Shown here piece after piece: positions 11,845 through 23,200 of a DNA stretch of 64,000 nt. Under the pieces are notes generated by a model. The model did not search any database and had not been told where the DNA came from. It worked only from the letters and a program-made list of their open reading frames with translations. The stretch is from Coleophoma eucalyptorum (taxonomy: Eukaryota; Ascomycota; Leotiomycetes; Helotiales; Dermateaceae). Where the stretch lies: NCBI GenBank assembly GCA_026120035.1, contig JALRME010000013.1, positions 620,001 through 684,000 on the forward strand, in the 5' to 3' direction. Numbering within the stretch: position 1 is the first letter of the stretch; each line of letters starts with the position of its first letter. The position numbers and the translations under genes are program-made.

Positions 11845-13247
11845 ATGTTCGCCCGAAGCCTCATCTTCGCGGCCGTCGCGGTCAGCGGTGTTTACTCCGG
11901 TAAGTTCAATCAGCTTCGTTGACTTCCATTGTGGTCTCTACTCTATCATGGCCAATCTGCACTAGCTGTGGATGTAGATTTGGACGCCAATGGCGTGACA
12001 AGATGGCAGTAGCAACATCGAGAGAACTCGCTGACATTTCCCCTAGCTTCTTCCTCCTCGGTCTGCTCCCAAGCAACTGCTACCATCAACTCTGCGGCTG
12101 ATGCCACCGCATTGGCTTCTTGCTCAACCATCTCCGGTTCCATCCTTGTCGGTACCGCTGCTTCTGGTACCCTCGACATTAGCGGACCCGATCAGATCAC
12201 TGGAGATTTGATTGTTGAGAATGCTGGAGAGTTGACCACCCTCAGCTCTTCCTCCATCGCAACGATTGGTGGTACCTTCCTCCTCAACAACTTGACCATT
12301 CTCTCTACCTTGTCTATGTCCTCTCTTGAGACTGTAGGCAAGATCTCTTGGACTGCCCTTCCAGCTCTGCCATCTCTTACCTTCCCTGCCACTGTCAGCT
12401 CTGCCAGCAGCGTTTTGATCACCAACACCTTCTTGAGCACCTTGGATGGTATCAACTTGATGACTGTTGACACTTTGGACATTAACAACAACAACCGTCT
12501 CAAGACCTTCAGCACTCAAGTTGCCAACATCACCGCTCTGCTCAACGTTGACTCCAACGGACAGAACTTGGACCTCGCCTTCCCCAACTTGATCTGGGCC
12601 GCCAACATGACCATCCGAAACGTTTCTAGCATCTCTCTGCCATCCTTGGCAACCGTCAACGGTTCCCTTGGATTCTACGAGAACTACTTCACCAGCGTCA
12701 GCACCCCTAACTTGACTTCCGTCACATCTGGATCTTTGGCATTCGTCGCTAACCCTGACTTGGCCAACATCTCCATGCCTTTGTTGAAGACCATCGGAGG
12801 TGGTAACTTGATTGCAAACAACTCTGCTCTTGATGCTATCTCTTTCCCAACCCTTGCCACCGTCGGAGGCGCCATCGACTTCTCTGGAAACTTCACTACG
12901 TAAGTTATTAATTCTAGCCTCTTAGTCACTCGTAAGACTAACCAAACTACAGTCCATCTCTCCCAGATCTTACCGATGTCAAGGGTGGCTTCAACATGCA
13001 ATCCACTACCACGATTGACTGCTCCGGTTTCCAAAAGGAGAAGAGCAGCGGTGTCATCCAGGGTACTTACACTTGCAAGACCACCGCCGATGCTACTAGC
13101 GGAACCAGCGGTAGCAGCGGAACCTCCACCGGCTCCTCTTCCAGCTCGACTTCCACCGCTAAGAGTGATGCTTTCCACGTCAGCGCCAACTCTCAATCCG
13201 TCATCGGTCTTTCCATTGCCGGAGGTCTCTTGGGAATGTTGTTGTAA
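11845..13247 (+). CDS. ECM33: GPI-anchored cell-wall organisation protein, Ecm33/Sps2 family
   Basis: Cell-surface glycoprotein needed for wall integrity in fungi. Three exons (11845-11899, 12047-12899, 12953-13247) with introns of 147 and 53 nt encode 400 residues. The first exon encodes a signal peptide (MFARSLIFAAVAVSGVYS) and is immediately followed by the mature Ser-rich start. The central 300 residues are leucine-rich-like receptor-L repeats with the typical rhythm of short strands (for example ITGDLIVENAGELTTL and LPSLATVNGSLGFY). There are several N-glycosylation sequons (NLTIL, NITAL, NMTI, NVSS, NLTS). A Ser/Thr/Gly-rich stalk precedes a hydrophobic tail (VIGLSIAGGLLGMLL) that fits GPI addition near the preceding SAN. 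A Cys pair (DCSGF...TYTCK) lies near the C-terminus. The 147-nt first intron is longer than most here. Confidence 0.92.
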
Positions 13248-15710
13248 AGAAACATTGGGATGTCGGCGTTTCTCCTTTCCATACTTAGACTTAATCAGCC
13301 ACGTCACTTTCCTTTTTTCATGACTGTCAAATCAAGCTCTTGAGCGTTTCCACCTTCATTAAGATCACAAAGACGGTGCTCGGCATAGTTTTGTTTGATG
13401 GGGTTGCATAATATGTTGCACCTTTATGGGTAGTTGTGTGGAGCATGATGAGCTTCAAGACGGAGAGAATTCCATTAGTTGTACATTGATTTGCTAGTTC
13501 CACTGTGATGCAATCTCACCGTGACTAAGTGTGATGTTATAAGTGTTGGAAATTCTAGACAGCAAGGATACAGTGGAAGCCGTGCTCAATTGAACTACTT
13601 CGCTGCGGGCTCGTGCTCCGAGATGGCGCCAGCGGGTTTAAGCAAGATCCATAAAGCCACTTCCGCGGAACCCTACAACGGGTGAAGTATAATGACATGA
13701 GCAACGATGGGTATGAGGACATGATGCAGTTCCGAAGCATTATTCTTCTTTTCCTTCTTTCTTGAAAAGTTCGTGTTTCGATTTGAGTCTGAGATCATGG
13801 CCGATCCCGCTTGCACTTTCTTCTTCCCTCGTCCAAAAGCAACGAACCACGGTCACCCGTGGTAATTCAAGTACCTAAGGTACCTAGGTATCCGGGCCAG
13901 CAATGTGATACATCAACCAGTTCAATTAGATCTTGGTAAGACATTTATGTATCTCTCACAACGGTCTGAATGTCGTGCATGTATGATACGGCACAGGCAT
14001 CATTCGAAGAGGCCAGGGGCCAGGGGCCAAGGGCAAGGCAGGGCCGGAGGATCTCGCAAGAGACACTCGATGTATACGTCCATCTTCCATCTGCCAAAAG
14101 CATGAAAAACGGCTGCATTGCTTGGCTGTAATGACTGGAGACAATAGGCTAGAGAACGCCGCACGAGTAGTGGTTGTAGCAGACCATAAAAGGCTCGTGA
14201 AGTGGTTTCTTATTGACGCTGGCCAGTGAGGCATCTAGCCAGCCATGTGGATCGATGGCAATGGCGAACGGCGCAAGGGGAATTGGCATCAGCTCAGACG
14301 CGGTGGCACCGAAAGAGCTACAGACTTACGGACTCATAATTGACCTACCGTGGTCGTTCTGGTGGCTGTCGCTAACCTGTTCACGACGTTGACTTTGGCA
14401 GGCGCATCAGGCGCCGAGACAGACGAAGCCTGAAGAGCCGGGCACTGGCTCCTTGGATTCATGAGCATGAGCTTTGGTACAGCACTTTCTTCTTTACCCG
14501 TCACCTTTTGAGCAACAGGAGGAGAGGTGGCCCCAGGTACGATACGAGCAGCTCGCTGCCCATCATGCACGTTTGGCAAGTTTTCCAAATCATGCCGTCT
14601 CCAAACCTCCACATCATCTTGACTTTACATTATGTGCTGGTTGTGGGGACGCTGGCGGATGCTGGCTCTGATCTCTTCTCTGCAGTCTTTCTTCTTGCTT
14701 GTCGCTCATCACCGTGATCGCCCGGCTCGCAAGGCATATGCTCTTGTCAACGAGCCACTCAACGGCGATTCCAGGTGTAAAAAGCAACGACAGGGCCAGT
14801 GGGCCACAGCACACCCTTGCCACACCCAACCATTCTTTTCCAAATACCAGGAAAGAAAGTTAAATGCTGTGCTCGAAGTACTTGAGGACTCGTGCACGAT
14901 TCGAGGCAGAAATGGGGCGTGCTGGCAAAGTGAGATGTGATATAATGCCTCATACCGCTTCTTCTCACCTCGCATTGCAGAGCTAGTTGAGATCGTGGAT
15001 GCAAGGGGGTGCTCGTGAGAAGCAGCACATGTGCCCCCCAAACTCTCCCAGCCAAATCCTTCGCAGGTGCAGCTTCATCGAATCACCAGCGAGACGATCA
15101 GGGCTATTCTTTCCTCCTCACTTAGAGCGATGGCGGTGGCATTTCCCGCATCGTGCTTTCCATCCCCTTCCCATCTGAAGTCTATCTGCTTTTATACAAC
15201 GGGAAACATTCCCCGGCGCGAGCAGTTACCCTGTACCCGGTCACGTCAGGCTCGGACACTCGACTTCTATCGAGTCTTGAGGCAGCATCTGGCTCTTCCT
15301 CATCAACTGTCTCTAGAGCCGCAGCCGCACCTGACGCCATCTACTGGCTGGCCCGTCCCCTTCCCGCCCCCTTGATGGATATCAAAATCGAACCAGCGGG
15401 AGATTATCAGACCGGAACGCAGCCAGCACTCCCCCGGATCTGCTGGGCCCGCTAATGTTTGCCTTTGGGGGTCCTTTTGACTTCTGACCACCGTGGGTAT
15501 TTGTGTTTTCTGTTGCACGAGAGATGAGAACGTGGATGCTTATAAGTCTGATTTTCCCGCTGTTTGGGTCTGTTAAGATCTAGTTTTCTCAGACATTCTC
15601 CAATACTATAGTCACTTCATTGGATATTTCTGGCGGTCAAGAACACTTCTACTTGCTGTCTGAGTACCAATCTACCCATCGGTCATTCTTCATACCGCTC
15701 TTCTTTCACG
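13248..15710. other. 2.5-kb non-coding stretch upstream of the CxxC gene
   Basis: No supported gene is visible. Short overlapping frames occur on both strands in the more GC-rich half (13.9-15.5 kb) but have no family resemblance. It includes a palindromic TACCTAGGTA-type element and a GGCCAGGGGCCA-type short tandem at about 14011-14040. It most likely holds the ECM33 3' flank and an unusually long promoter for the gene at 15711. Confidence 0.45.
13871..13890. repeat. CCTAAGGTACCTAGG palindromic element
   Basis: Two overlapping near-palindromes (GTACCTAAGGTAC and TACCTAGGTA) make a compact CCTAGG/GGTACC-rich element. I recall similar strings as common in filamentous ascomycete intergenic DNA; the function is not known to me. 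Confidence 0.5.
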
Positions 15711-16827
15711 ATGACTCTCGAAGGGAGACATCTGGCTGGGTCCAAGCCCTTACAGCTTCCGTAAGTTAGGATCGCTCCAGCTCGTCTTCTCCCAACTAAT
15801 TAGGAGTATCAGGTCCATCGATGAAGGCTTTGGCTCTATGGCATCTCAGTATGAAGCTTCTTCGACGACCAGTGTCAAATGTGAAACTTGTGCAGCGAGA
15901 GGGCATACCGTTTACACAATTCAAGGGTCACCATGCCCACGGTGTGCAATCAACAAGTTGACACCCGACCCCGAGCAACCCAGTCTCAACCATGAATCTC
16001 TAAGTATTAGAACTAGAGGCATGTTCTCGCCCTATTACGAGGAAGTCGATCCACTTTCGAGAAGGCTCAGTCAAGGGCACAGCGTATCACGACCATACCA
16101 TGATTCTTATCCTTGGGTATCTAGCACATCCTCCTCGCCGTTAACGGCAACGGCCAGTGTTTCCAGTATGTCCTCAGTTGCACCTTCTCAGCCGTCCAAC
16201 CCCTATCATCGCCATTCCATAGCAGCGCAACCTTTCATCTTCGCTTCAGAGGCAGAAGGCCACGGAAATCGAAAGCCTTACCGGTCTGAGAAGGATATCA
16301 GACACTGCGACGCAGAGAAGGCCAGACGGGATCACCAAGCTACCTACATCGATATGGGCCACTCTCTACGTTGCGAGTTCCCTCTGGACGAAGAAGATGC
16401 CTCCGGAGACGAGACAGAACTCACGTCAGAGCTCGACCAAGGTCATCCAAACAAGCGCAAGACTAAGGAGAAGACTACCAAGCAACACAAGCTCCACAAC
16501 CAGGTTCTCTGGGAATTTCGGGCATGTTTGAGAATTGATACGAATAAGGTCCGAAGGTGGCTCGACAAGGTTAAGACCCAAGGCGAGGAACTGAAAAGAC
16601 GCAAATACGAGCTCAAGGAGGGTCAAGGCCGAGGTGGTCTTCGTGAAGGCGAGCGTGAACGAGACCGTGATCGCTGCGTCAAGGCTGAAGCTGTCATGGC
16701 CATGTGGGATCTTATGGATCGCGAGTATTGGAAGTTCGTTGCCAAGCATGAAGAACTGCAAGACGTTGAAAGCCAGGAATTAGAACCAATTCCCGGGAAT
16801 AGGAAAAGATGCCTGGAGAGGCTGTGA
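15711..16827 (+). CDS. Unrecognised fungal protein with CxxC-x14-CxxC motif
   Basis: I do not recognise this family. Two exons (15711-15760, 15813-16827; intron 52 nt) encode 354 residues. The first exon matters: it adds an N-terminus ending in LQLPSIDEGFGS to a frame that otherwise starts at an internal ATG (15838). Residues 40-61 contain two Cys pairs, CETC and CPRC, 14 residues apart, suggesting a small zinc-binding knuckle. The middle is Ser/Pro-rich and probably disordered. The last 150 residues are highly charged (KRKTKEKTTKQHK, REGERERDRDRC) with helical potential (LWEFRACLRIDTNKVRRWLDKVK). A nuclear or regulatory role is possible but is inference from composition and the long upstream region. 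There is no DNA-binding domain I can name. Confidence 0.75.
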
Positions 16828-18169
16828 TAAAGAATTCCGGGACATTTTGTGTTTGTAATTCATGGGGACATTGTTTTTGGTGTTGCTGGTAATGACTGGC
16901 TTTCCTCCTACGGATGAGTCGGGTAAAAGGAAAGAAAAAAGTGTCTGTCTCTCATTACGAGTAATAATACCTGCCAGAGGCGGATATGGGGTACATCATG
17001 TGTTTTCTTTTTTTGCAAAGGCGTAGTTATGTGAGCGAGCGCGCAAAAAAGGCATATCAGGAATTAGGGAATGGAATAAATAATTTTTACGGCCTGTACT
17101 TTACACAATACAATCTGTCTTCATCTTTAAACAAATCTTCATTCACCTAATATTATAATTTTGTTTTAACACACTTGGCGCAATGATAGAGATGGATTAT
17201 CTAGGTACAAAGAACTACAGATGTGATAATATAGAATCAATAGGATAAGGTATGGTGAGTAGCTGAAATTATTCGAGGAGTCGAGATGGCTATCGGAAGG
17301 AGAGAGTTTGCTCCATTTCATTTGATTTTAGACAGGCCAGTGATTTCTCCCTCTTGCTCAATCCCAGAAGAGTATCTAGTGACTGGCCATGTTTACTACT
17401 CAATCAACTCTCATTGGTATTTCCACGTTTCTCCCCCACTACCGTAACTCGCCCTACGTCTCGCACCATGGAAGGAAGTCCTAACAAAAAGGCTCTATCT
17501 CTACCTCAAACCCAACAACACACCTCCACTGTCATTGGAACACGGCTATCCACGTATGCCACCACGAAACGCGACCCTTTATCTGGACCTTGGAATTTTT
17601 TTATTATTTTTTTGAAAACTGTAACTTTGTACCGTTTTAAGAACCAACCCTGGCCCTTATTATTCTCCCTGAAACTTACTCACATATATGTGTAAAGTGT
17701 TGTGTTACGTTGAGTTGAGGCACTTTAAGCGAGAGGGAAAGAAAGGGGAGGGGGGATTCAGGGATGGAGATGGGACGGTTGGCTGGTTGGGTGACTTAGC
17801 GACGCACCGCCTTGCTCTTGTCTCGTGCTACTGCAGTATAGTCTAGGGGGGGGAGACGGTTGCTGCAAAGGCAACGCCGCTTCGAAGCAAGGTTTGTGAA
17901 TTTCTTCTTGCTTGATAGTATACATTTGGTACGCAAAATAGAATTTAAATGCCGCGTGGCACAACTTGCGGTGTAGCTGTTGAAGTCAACTCGTGGATAT
18001 AAGTGCAAGAATACATGAATGGCTTGAATTTCGACAAGTTGTGCTTGATAGCTTAGTTTAGGCCTGTTCTCGGTAGATGTAGGTTTAGAAGGGTTTCAAT
18101 GAGTAATGATATAGTTATGTATATATCTTGTATATATCTTGTAACAAACAAGTAGACGAGATCTAAAAT
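16828..18169. other. Intergenic, 3' flanks of convergent genes
   Basis: About 1.3 kb between convergent stop codons. I see no supported gene. It includes the repeat at 18120-18141 near the stop of the acyl-CoA synthetase gene and AT-rich stretches typical of 3' UTRs. Confidence 0.45.
18120..18141. repeat. TATATATCTTG direct repeat (2 copies)
   Basis: Two exact adjacent copies of the 11-mer TATATATCTTG at 18120-18130 and 18131-18141, in the presumed 3' UTR of the minus-strand acyl-CoA synthetase gene. Confidence 0.8.
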
Positions 18170-19771
18170 CTACAACTTTGCCTTGGGCTTATCTTGCTTC
18201 ATCATAGTATCCGCAACAATACGTCGTTGAATCTTGCCTGTAGCAGTCTTGGGCATGTTATCGGTGAAGTAGATCTATATTGGTGTTAGCTTTTGTCTCC
18301 ACCTTACAGCCATGAGTGAACTCACCTTCTTTGGCACCTTGAACTTAGCGACCTTCTCAGCAACCCATGTCCTCAATTCGGACTCGCTGAGCTTTTGACC
18401 ACTCTTCAGCACCACTGCAACTCCAACTTCTTGGCCGTACATCTCATCAGGAACAGCAAAGCTGACCGCCTCAGAGATAGCAGGGTGGCGTGCGAGAACG
18501 TTATCCAATTCAATTGGACTGATCTTTTCTCCACCCTTGTTGATGAGTTCCTTGATTCGTCCAGTAATGATCACATACCCGTTCTCGTCTTTCTTTCCTT
18601 GATCACCAGTTCTGAAGAATCCATTTGCGGTGAAAGACTCCTTGTTAGCCTTAGGGTTGTTAAGGTAGCCTTTGGTAACGTTTTCGCCCTTGATGCAGAT
18701 CTCGGCTTCCTTGCCTTGTTCAACTTCCTTTCCGTCTTGATCAAGAATCTTGACCTCGACTCCTTGGCCAATGCCAACGCTACCTGGTTGGTGCTTACCA
18801 TTCTTTGGCAGAGGGTTTGAGGTCATTTGATGAGATGCTTCTGTCATAGCATAAGCCTCAAGCACTGGTGCGTTGTACGTCTCTTCTAACAAGTGAAGGA
18901 CAGTGGGTGAAAGTGGAGATGAGCAGGATCGGATGAACCGGATATTTGGCTTTGTTTGTGGTGGTGGGTTCTTAAGCAGAATTTGATGAATGGTTGGCAC
19001 TGCTGTGTACCAGTTGGCCTTGTGAGTGATAAAATCATCCCAGAATTCTGATGCAGAGAACTTTGGAGGTACGATCACAGAGCCACCGGAATGTAACGGA
19101 GCAAGGAAGCCGGCCAAAAGACCGTGAACATGGAATAATGGCATAACAAGCATCGTCCTGTCTGCTGGAGTGAGCTCGTAGGTTGCCTTAATATTTTTCA
19201 TTGTTCTTGTGAGGTTTCTGTGTGTCAATGGCACAGCCTTGGGCCTTCCTGTGGTTCCGGAGGTATGAAGGACGAGCGCAATATCATCAGGTTGTGCCTT
19301 TTCAACTCTCTGGTTTCCCTTCCCCTTCAATTTACCCTCGTCCTTCACGTCAAGTACAACTTCTCGTCCATCAAAGTAACATTCCGCGATAGCAGCATTG
19401 TATTTCCTTGCAGCCTTTACAGCAGCTCCGTCTTGTTGAAACGATCCCTTTGGCACGAGAGCCACAGCAGACTTGAGGTCATCAATATAGAATTCGAATT
19501 CTTCCTGCTTATATGCGGCATTGAGAGGGGCAGCAATACCTCGTTGCCATGACGCGGCGAGGAAGGCGATGATGAACTCGTAGGTATTGGGTAGAGCTAT
19601 AGAGACAGCAGCCTGTGGAGTAAGACCGAGCTTTGCAAGCTTCCTCTGGAACGACGCAACTTCGGTAGCAAGCTGGCTGTACGAGACAACAAGAGGATTA
19701 GGTTTGCTCGGTATGATGATTGCGGTAGAGTCTCCGCCGGTGGGGAACGAGTTTGAGAGTGTGGTCGCCAT
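18170..19771 (-). CDS. PCS60: Peroxisomal acyl-CoA synthetase (AMP-dependent ligase, Pcs60/Fat2-like)
   Basis: ANL-superfamily enzyme that adenylates a carboxylic acid and transfers it to CoA. Two exons (19771-18326, 18274-18170; intron 51 nt) encode 516 residues, the family size. The ATP-binding core LHTSGTTGRPKAVPLTH is at about 168-184, the motif with YAMTEASHQM follows, and the hinge region reads TGRIKELINKGGEKISP near residue 405. The terminal 34-residue exon carries both the catalytic lysine motif (PKTATGKIQRR) and a C-terminal AKL tripeptide, a canonical PTS1 signal for peroxisomal import. In yeast the orthologue acts on oxalate; the substrate here is not determined by sequence. The promoter (298 bp) is shared with the divergent SPF45-like gene. 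Confidence 0.92.
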
Positions 19772-20069
19772 TGCGGAGCAATTAAGAAGAGGAATTCGAG
19801 GTAGATGGCAGAAATGAATTAGCGACTATGAGTACACCAAATTGCGACGTAAATTCTTTTAAACTGGTAATAAATTCAAAGATTTCGATGTTATGACTTT
19901 TTGAGAATGATTCCGTGACGTCTCGGGATTCAGCCAGCTTCCTTATCTCCGATAGTGGACCTCCACCAGAGCTTTATCGGCCAAATCAAAGATCAACCGC
20001 GAGGCTGTGACTTCTGGAAATTTACCCAAGCCCGCGACACCAGCAACACTACAATCACCACGGTGCACC

Positions 20070-21724
20070 ATGTCGAATCCACCCCGTCGGTCATTGTATG
20101 CAGATCTACTCGATCCTGCTGCATCGACTCCCGGTTCAATTTCGAAAGCCCCTGTTGTTTTCAATTCGGGCGAGGAAAGCTCTCCGCAAGCCGACGAAGC
20201 TGCTGCAAAGAAACACCAAATAGATTCAGGTATTGTGTACTGCATCTTATGCTTCCATTAGATCGCACTGCTTATATTGGGTCGGTACCTTTGTTTTAGC
20301 TGCTTTACGATTTCAACCTACACGAAGACCACAACTCTCCAACCAAAAACCAAAACCACGAGCACCTTTCCCGAAAGTGCCTCCTACAGATGCTTCAGTC
20401 CAGAAAGCAATTGTGCAATCGGACTCTTCGGCTGCAAACACACAAAGAGGGCCTGCAAAAACCACTTTAGCTGACTGGACTGCTATTGACGACGATGATG
20501 TAAATGGCTTTTACACTGGGGAGAAAAGGCCTCGAGGTGGTCGCAAGAAGAGAAAGAAGAACAATAAGGAGGCACACGCTGTACCTCAAAATTGGGACGA
20601 TATCTATGATCCAACGCGACCTAACAATTATGAGGAGTATAAGAATAGCGACGAGAAAATACGCGAAGTGAGAGAATGGAAGGACAGGCTTTACGCCCAT
20701 CGAATGGCTAGGAAGTCGCCCAGCGAGAAGGATAGCGATGATGAGGAGCCATATAGACCGCAGATGGGCAGTACGTTTTATTACACAACTCTTTGAGATT
20801 TGATTCTAACATAGCAGATCGATTTGCCCCACCGTCGAACTACTCTTTTGCGCCTCCTCCGATTGAGCCCTCTTCGCCGAAACCTGTGGTAGCCGCAAAA
20901 GACGACTCCCATAGCCCGATTCCCACTTCAAATGAGCAACCGCCTCCTCCACCACCAAGTGATACTGTACCTGCTACGGGCATAGCAGCTCCTGGAGCCA
21001 TTTCTCGAGCGCCGGTCCGTTATAACTTTCCAGCGGCACCTAGTGAGCTCCCTGCCTCAGAAGCAGAGTTAGAGAAAGCGCTCGAAGAGGAGCCGGATGA
21101 AGACGAACAAGATATTGCAGAAGATACCTCAAGATCACGCCGTCCAGGCCAAAAAGGGTTTGCAGAGCGTCTCATGTCCAAGTATGGGTGGAGCAAAGGA
21201 ACAGGATTGGGAGCAGATGGAAGTGGTATCATCAACCCACTTCGTGTGCAACTAGAAAAACGCAAAAAGAAGTCAGACGCGGAAGGCGGTGGCTTCCGTG
21301 ATCCTGGTGGGCGGGGAAAGATTATTGGAGGGAAGAGAAAAGAACCGGAGAAAGAAAGCGAAGTTGGTAAATTTGGAGTAATGTCTGAAGTAATTGTCCT
21401 TCGCGGGATGGTAGATGGCATGAATTTGGATGAAGAGGTTGGCGATGGAGGTCTGATGCAAGAAATCGGCGATGAGTGCAGTGAAAAGTATGGTCGAGTG
21501 GAGAGAGTCTACATCGATCGGAATACTGCCCCAGCCAAGGTCTTCGTCAAGTTCACAAGTCAGTTATCGGGATTAAGGGTGAGTTATATTATTATGGTTT
21601 TCATGTGATATGTGCTGACTGAAAACAGGCAGTGAATGCACTTGAAGGTCGGATGTTTAATGGCAACACCATCACTGCCTTATTTTACGACGCAGAAACC
21701 TTCGAGAAAGGTATATATGAGTAA
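20070..21724 (+). CDS. SPF45/RBM17-like splicing factor (G-patch and UHM/RRM)
   Basis: Predicted spliceosomal protein for alternative or short-intron 3' splice-site handling. Four exons (20070-20229, 20300-20770, 20818-21578, 21629-21724; introns 70, 47 and 50 nt) encode 495 residues. The N-terminal half is disordered with basic runs (GGRKKRKKNNK) and short conserved pieces such as LADWTAIDDDDVNGFY and NWDDIYDPTRPNNYEEY. A G-patch follows at about 324-370 (KGFAERLMSKYGWSKGTGLG). A C-terminal RRM from about residue 398 ends with GRMFNGNTITALFYD, where RMF is the Arg-X-Phe signature of U2AF-homology motifs that bind Trp-containing ULM peptides. The order G-patch then UHM is characteristic of SPF45. 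Its stop lies 69 bp from that of the convergent YciI-like gene. Confidence 0.9.
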
Positions 21725-21793
21725 ATGATCTAATTCAAAGGTATAAAATCATCCGCAGATTGCCCAGTATCTGATTTTACTACTTTCATTCCA

Positions 21794-22310
21794 TCATGGT
21801 TTATAGAAAGCGCTCTTGAAAGGATATATTTGCATCTATGGAATATGTCAACACGTTTGCAGAATTCGGGTTAACTTTTGCTTTCTCACCTTACTCAGAT
21901 CCCACACTTTTTCTTTTGCGTAGGGATCCTTCTTGATCATTTCAATAACTTCCTCCTTGGTAGATGCCATGGCTACCAAGGCACTACCCATCATTTTCAT
22001 TCCCTCGCCTTCCTTAGGTACTTCCTCCAAAAGAGCACCTACTCTTGTTAGTACCTAATGTTACTTTGTTCATTCATTACGTGTTAAAGAACAAACCTCC
22101 CATTCGAAGATTCCCAGCTTCTAGGGAAGGACCAAGAGCTGCAAAATGTTTTCTGTCGCGACGCTTTTTAGTCATGTTCACCAACCCCTCCAAGACCCCT
22201 ACAACTTACGGTCTAACTTCTAGTCGATGTTCGAGATTATTCTCAAAGTCAGGGACGATGATGAGCCATTCGAATTTTGCTGGCGTTGCAGCAGTGGTAG
22301 AAGCCGCCAT
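21794..22310 (-). CDS. YciI-like (YCII domain) small protein
   Basis: Four exons (22310-22210, 22152-22097, 22038-21890, 21835-21794; introns 57, 58 and 54 nt) encode 115 residues. The product reads EWLIIVPDFENNLEHRLEVRPKHF, then GNLRMGGALLEE, GSALVAMASTKEEV, DPYAKEKVWDL and a C-terminal QIYPFKSAF. This is the layout of fungal YciI-related proteins: a dimeric ferredoxin-like fold with a conserved His and a WDLxxVxIxPF ending. The cellular role of the fungal members is not established; bacterial relatives include dehydrochlorinase-like and muconolactone-isomerase-like folds. The terminal 42-nt exon restores the family C-terminus, which simple read-through of the third exon would replace with an unrelated tail. 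Confidence 0.87.
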
Positions 22311-22771
22311 TTTCCAGGACGGGGGTATGCGAGCTGATCTAAGTGTTCGATGTATGAATCTTGGAGAGCACGTAGAAAGGAGCATGAGGGGCTAGGAGAG
22401 AAATATAAGGGAATTTGACATGCTACACTTATCAGCGAGTGAAAGGTCTTAACTCGTAAGCACTGCCGGCCCCCAATGGTCGTTGTGCCCATGTTAACGT
22501 CCACGAACGGACCCACAAGCGATCGCGGGGTTCACCACACGCCTTGCGAATGGCATCTCATCACCCATTATTGTATGCAGCATCGGGCTTCTTACTCGTC
22601 AGAGCATCCAATCTCCTGCCCACTCAAATCAAAACTCCCTTGAGCCTTTTTAAATTGGCTTTGGTCCTCTAAAGTTCTTCTCAAGGTAATCTTGGTACGG
22701 AGGTACAATCACCTGACGGGTTCGAAAGAGCTGACTGTGGACTTAGAAGAAGTGCATCCAGATTATCCGCC
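22311..22771. other. Divergent promoter region
   Basis: A 461-bp spacer between the divergent YciI-like gene and the small acidic orphan. I see no further gene or notable motif. Confidence 0.4.
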
Positions 22772-23200
22772 ATGAGTGAGAACGAGGTCCAACCCGCTCC
22801 ACTCACCGATGCTCTAGAACAAGAAGCAGCGCCCGGATCACCGACCTTAAAAAGAAGTAGTAGCACAGCTGGTAACCCGCCACCAGCACCAGCACTCAAA
22901 CGGCCCTCAACAGACCAAGATCACGAGTCTGCCTCAGAGTCACTCAAATACGTCTATATCGTTCAACAAGCCAGCTATCCCCAGTATGGCGAAGGAGGCG
23001 ATGAGATCTTGAGCGTTTTTTCCAGCCTCGAAGCCGCAAATGCGGAGGCTCATGATCATATTGAAACTGAGTATGGGAGCGACACGGAAGAGGTTGATGA
23101 GGGGGTCGATGAGAATGGCTGTTTCTGGTGGAGTGCTGCGGACGTCGGAGAGGGTGATGGTGTAAGGGTTTATGTGCAGAAATGGGAGGTCAAGAGGTGA
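22772..23200 (+). CDS. Small acidic orphan protein (related to the gene at 49170)
   Basis: I cannot name this family. A single exon encodes 142 residues. The first 55 residues are polar and probably disordered (SPTLKRSSSTAGNPPPAP). The C-terminal module begins with KYVYIVQQ, continues through LSVFSSLEAANAEA, then an acidic loop (GSDTEEVDEGVDENG), then CFWWSA and a final VRVYVQKWEV. The same order of blocks occurs in the protein encoded at 49170-49790, indicating a shared domain. There is no signal peptide or membrane segment. The start ATG (CGCCATGAG) is the first in the frame. The domain might be a ligand- or protein-binding beta module, but that is speculation. Confidence 0.78.
   Translation: MSENEVQPAPLTDALEQEAAPGSPTLKRSSSTAGNPPPAPALKRPSTDQDHESASESLKYVYIVQQASYPQYGEGGDEILSVFSSLEAANAEAHDHIETEYGSDTEEVDEGVDENGCFWWSAADVGEGDGVRVYVQKWEVKR

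Noticed and set aside
12124..13307. Long antisense frames across ECM33
   Set aside because: They mirror the codon pattern of the Ser/Thr-rich ECM33 coding exons; the plus strand has signal peptide, repeats and GPI tail.
14474..15455. Several overlapping 60-114 codon frames on both strands
   Set aside because: No recognisable domain, no consistent splice sites, and mutual overlap; treated as non-coding upstream sequence.
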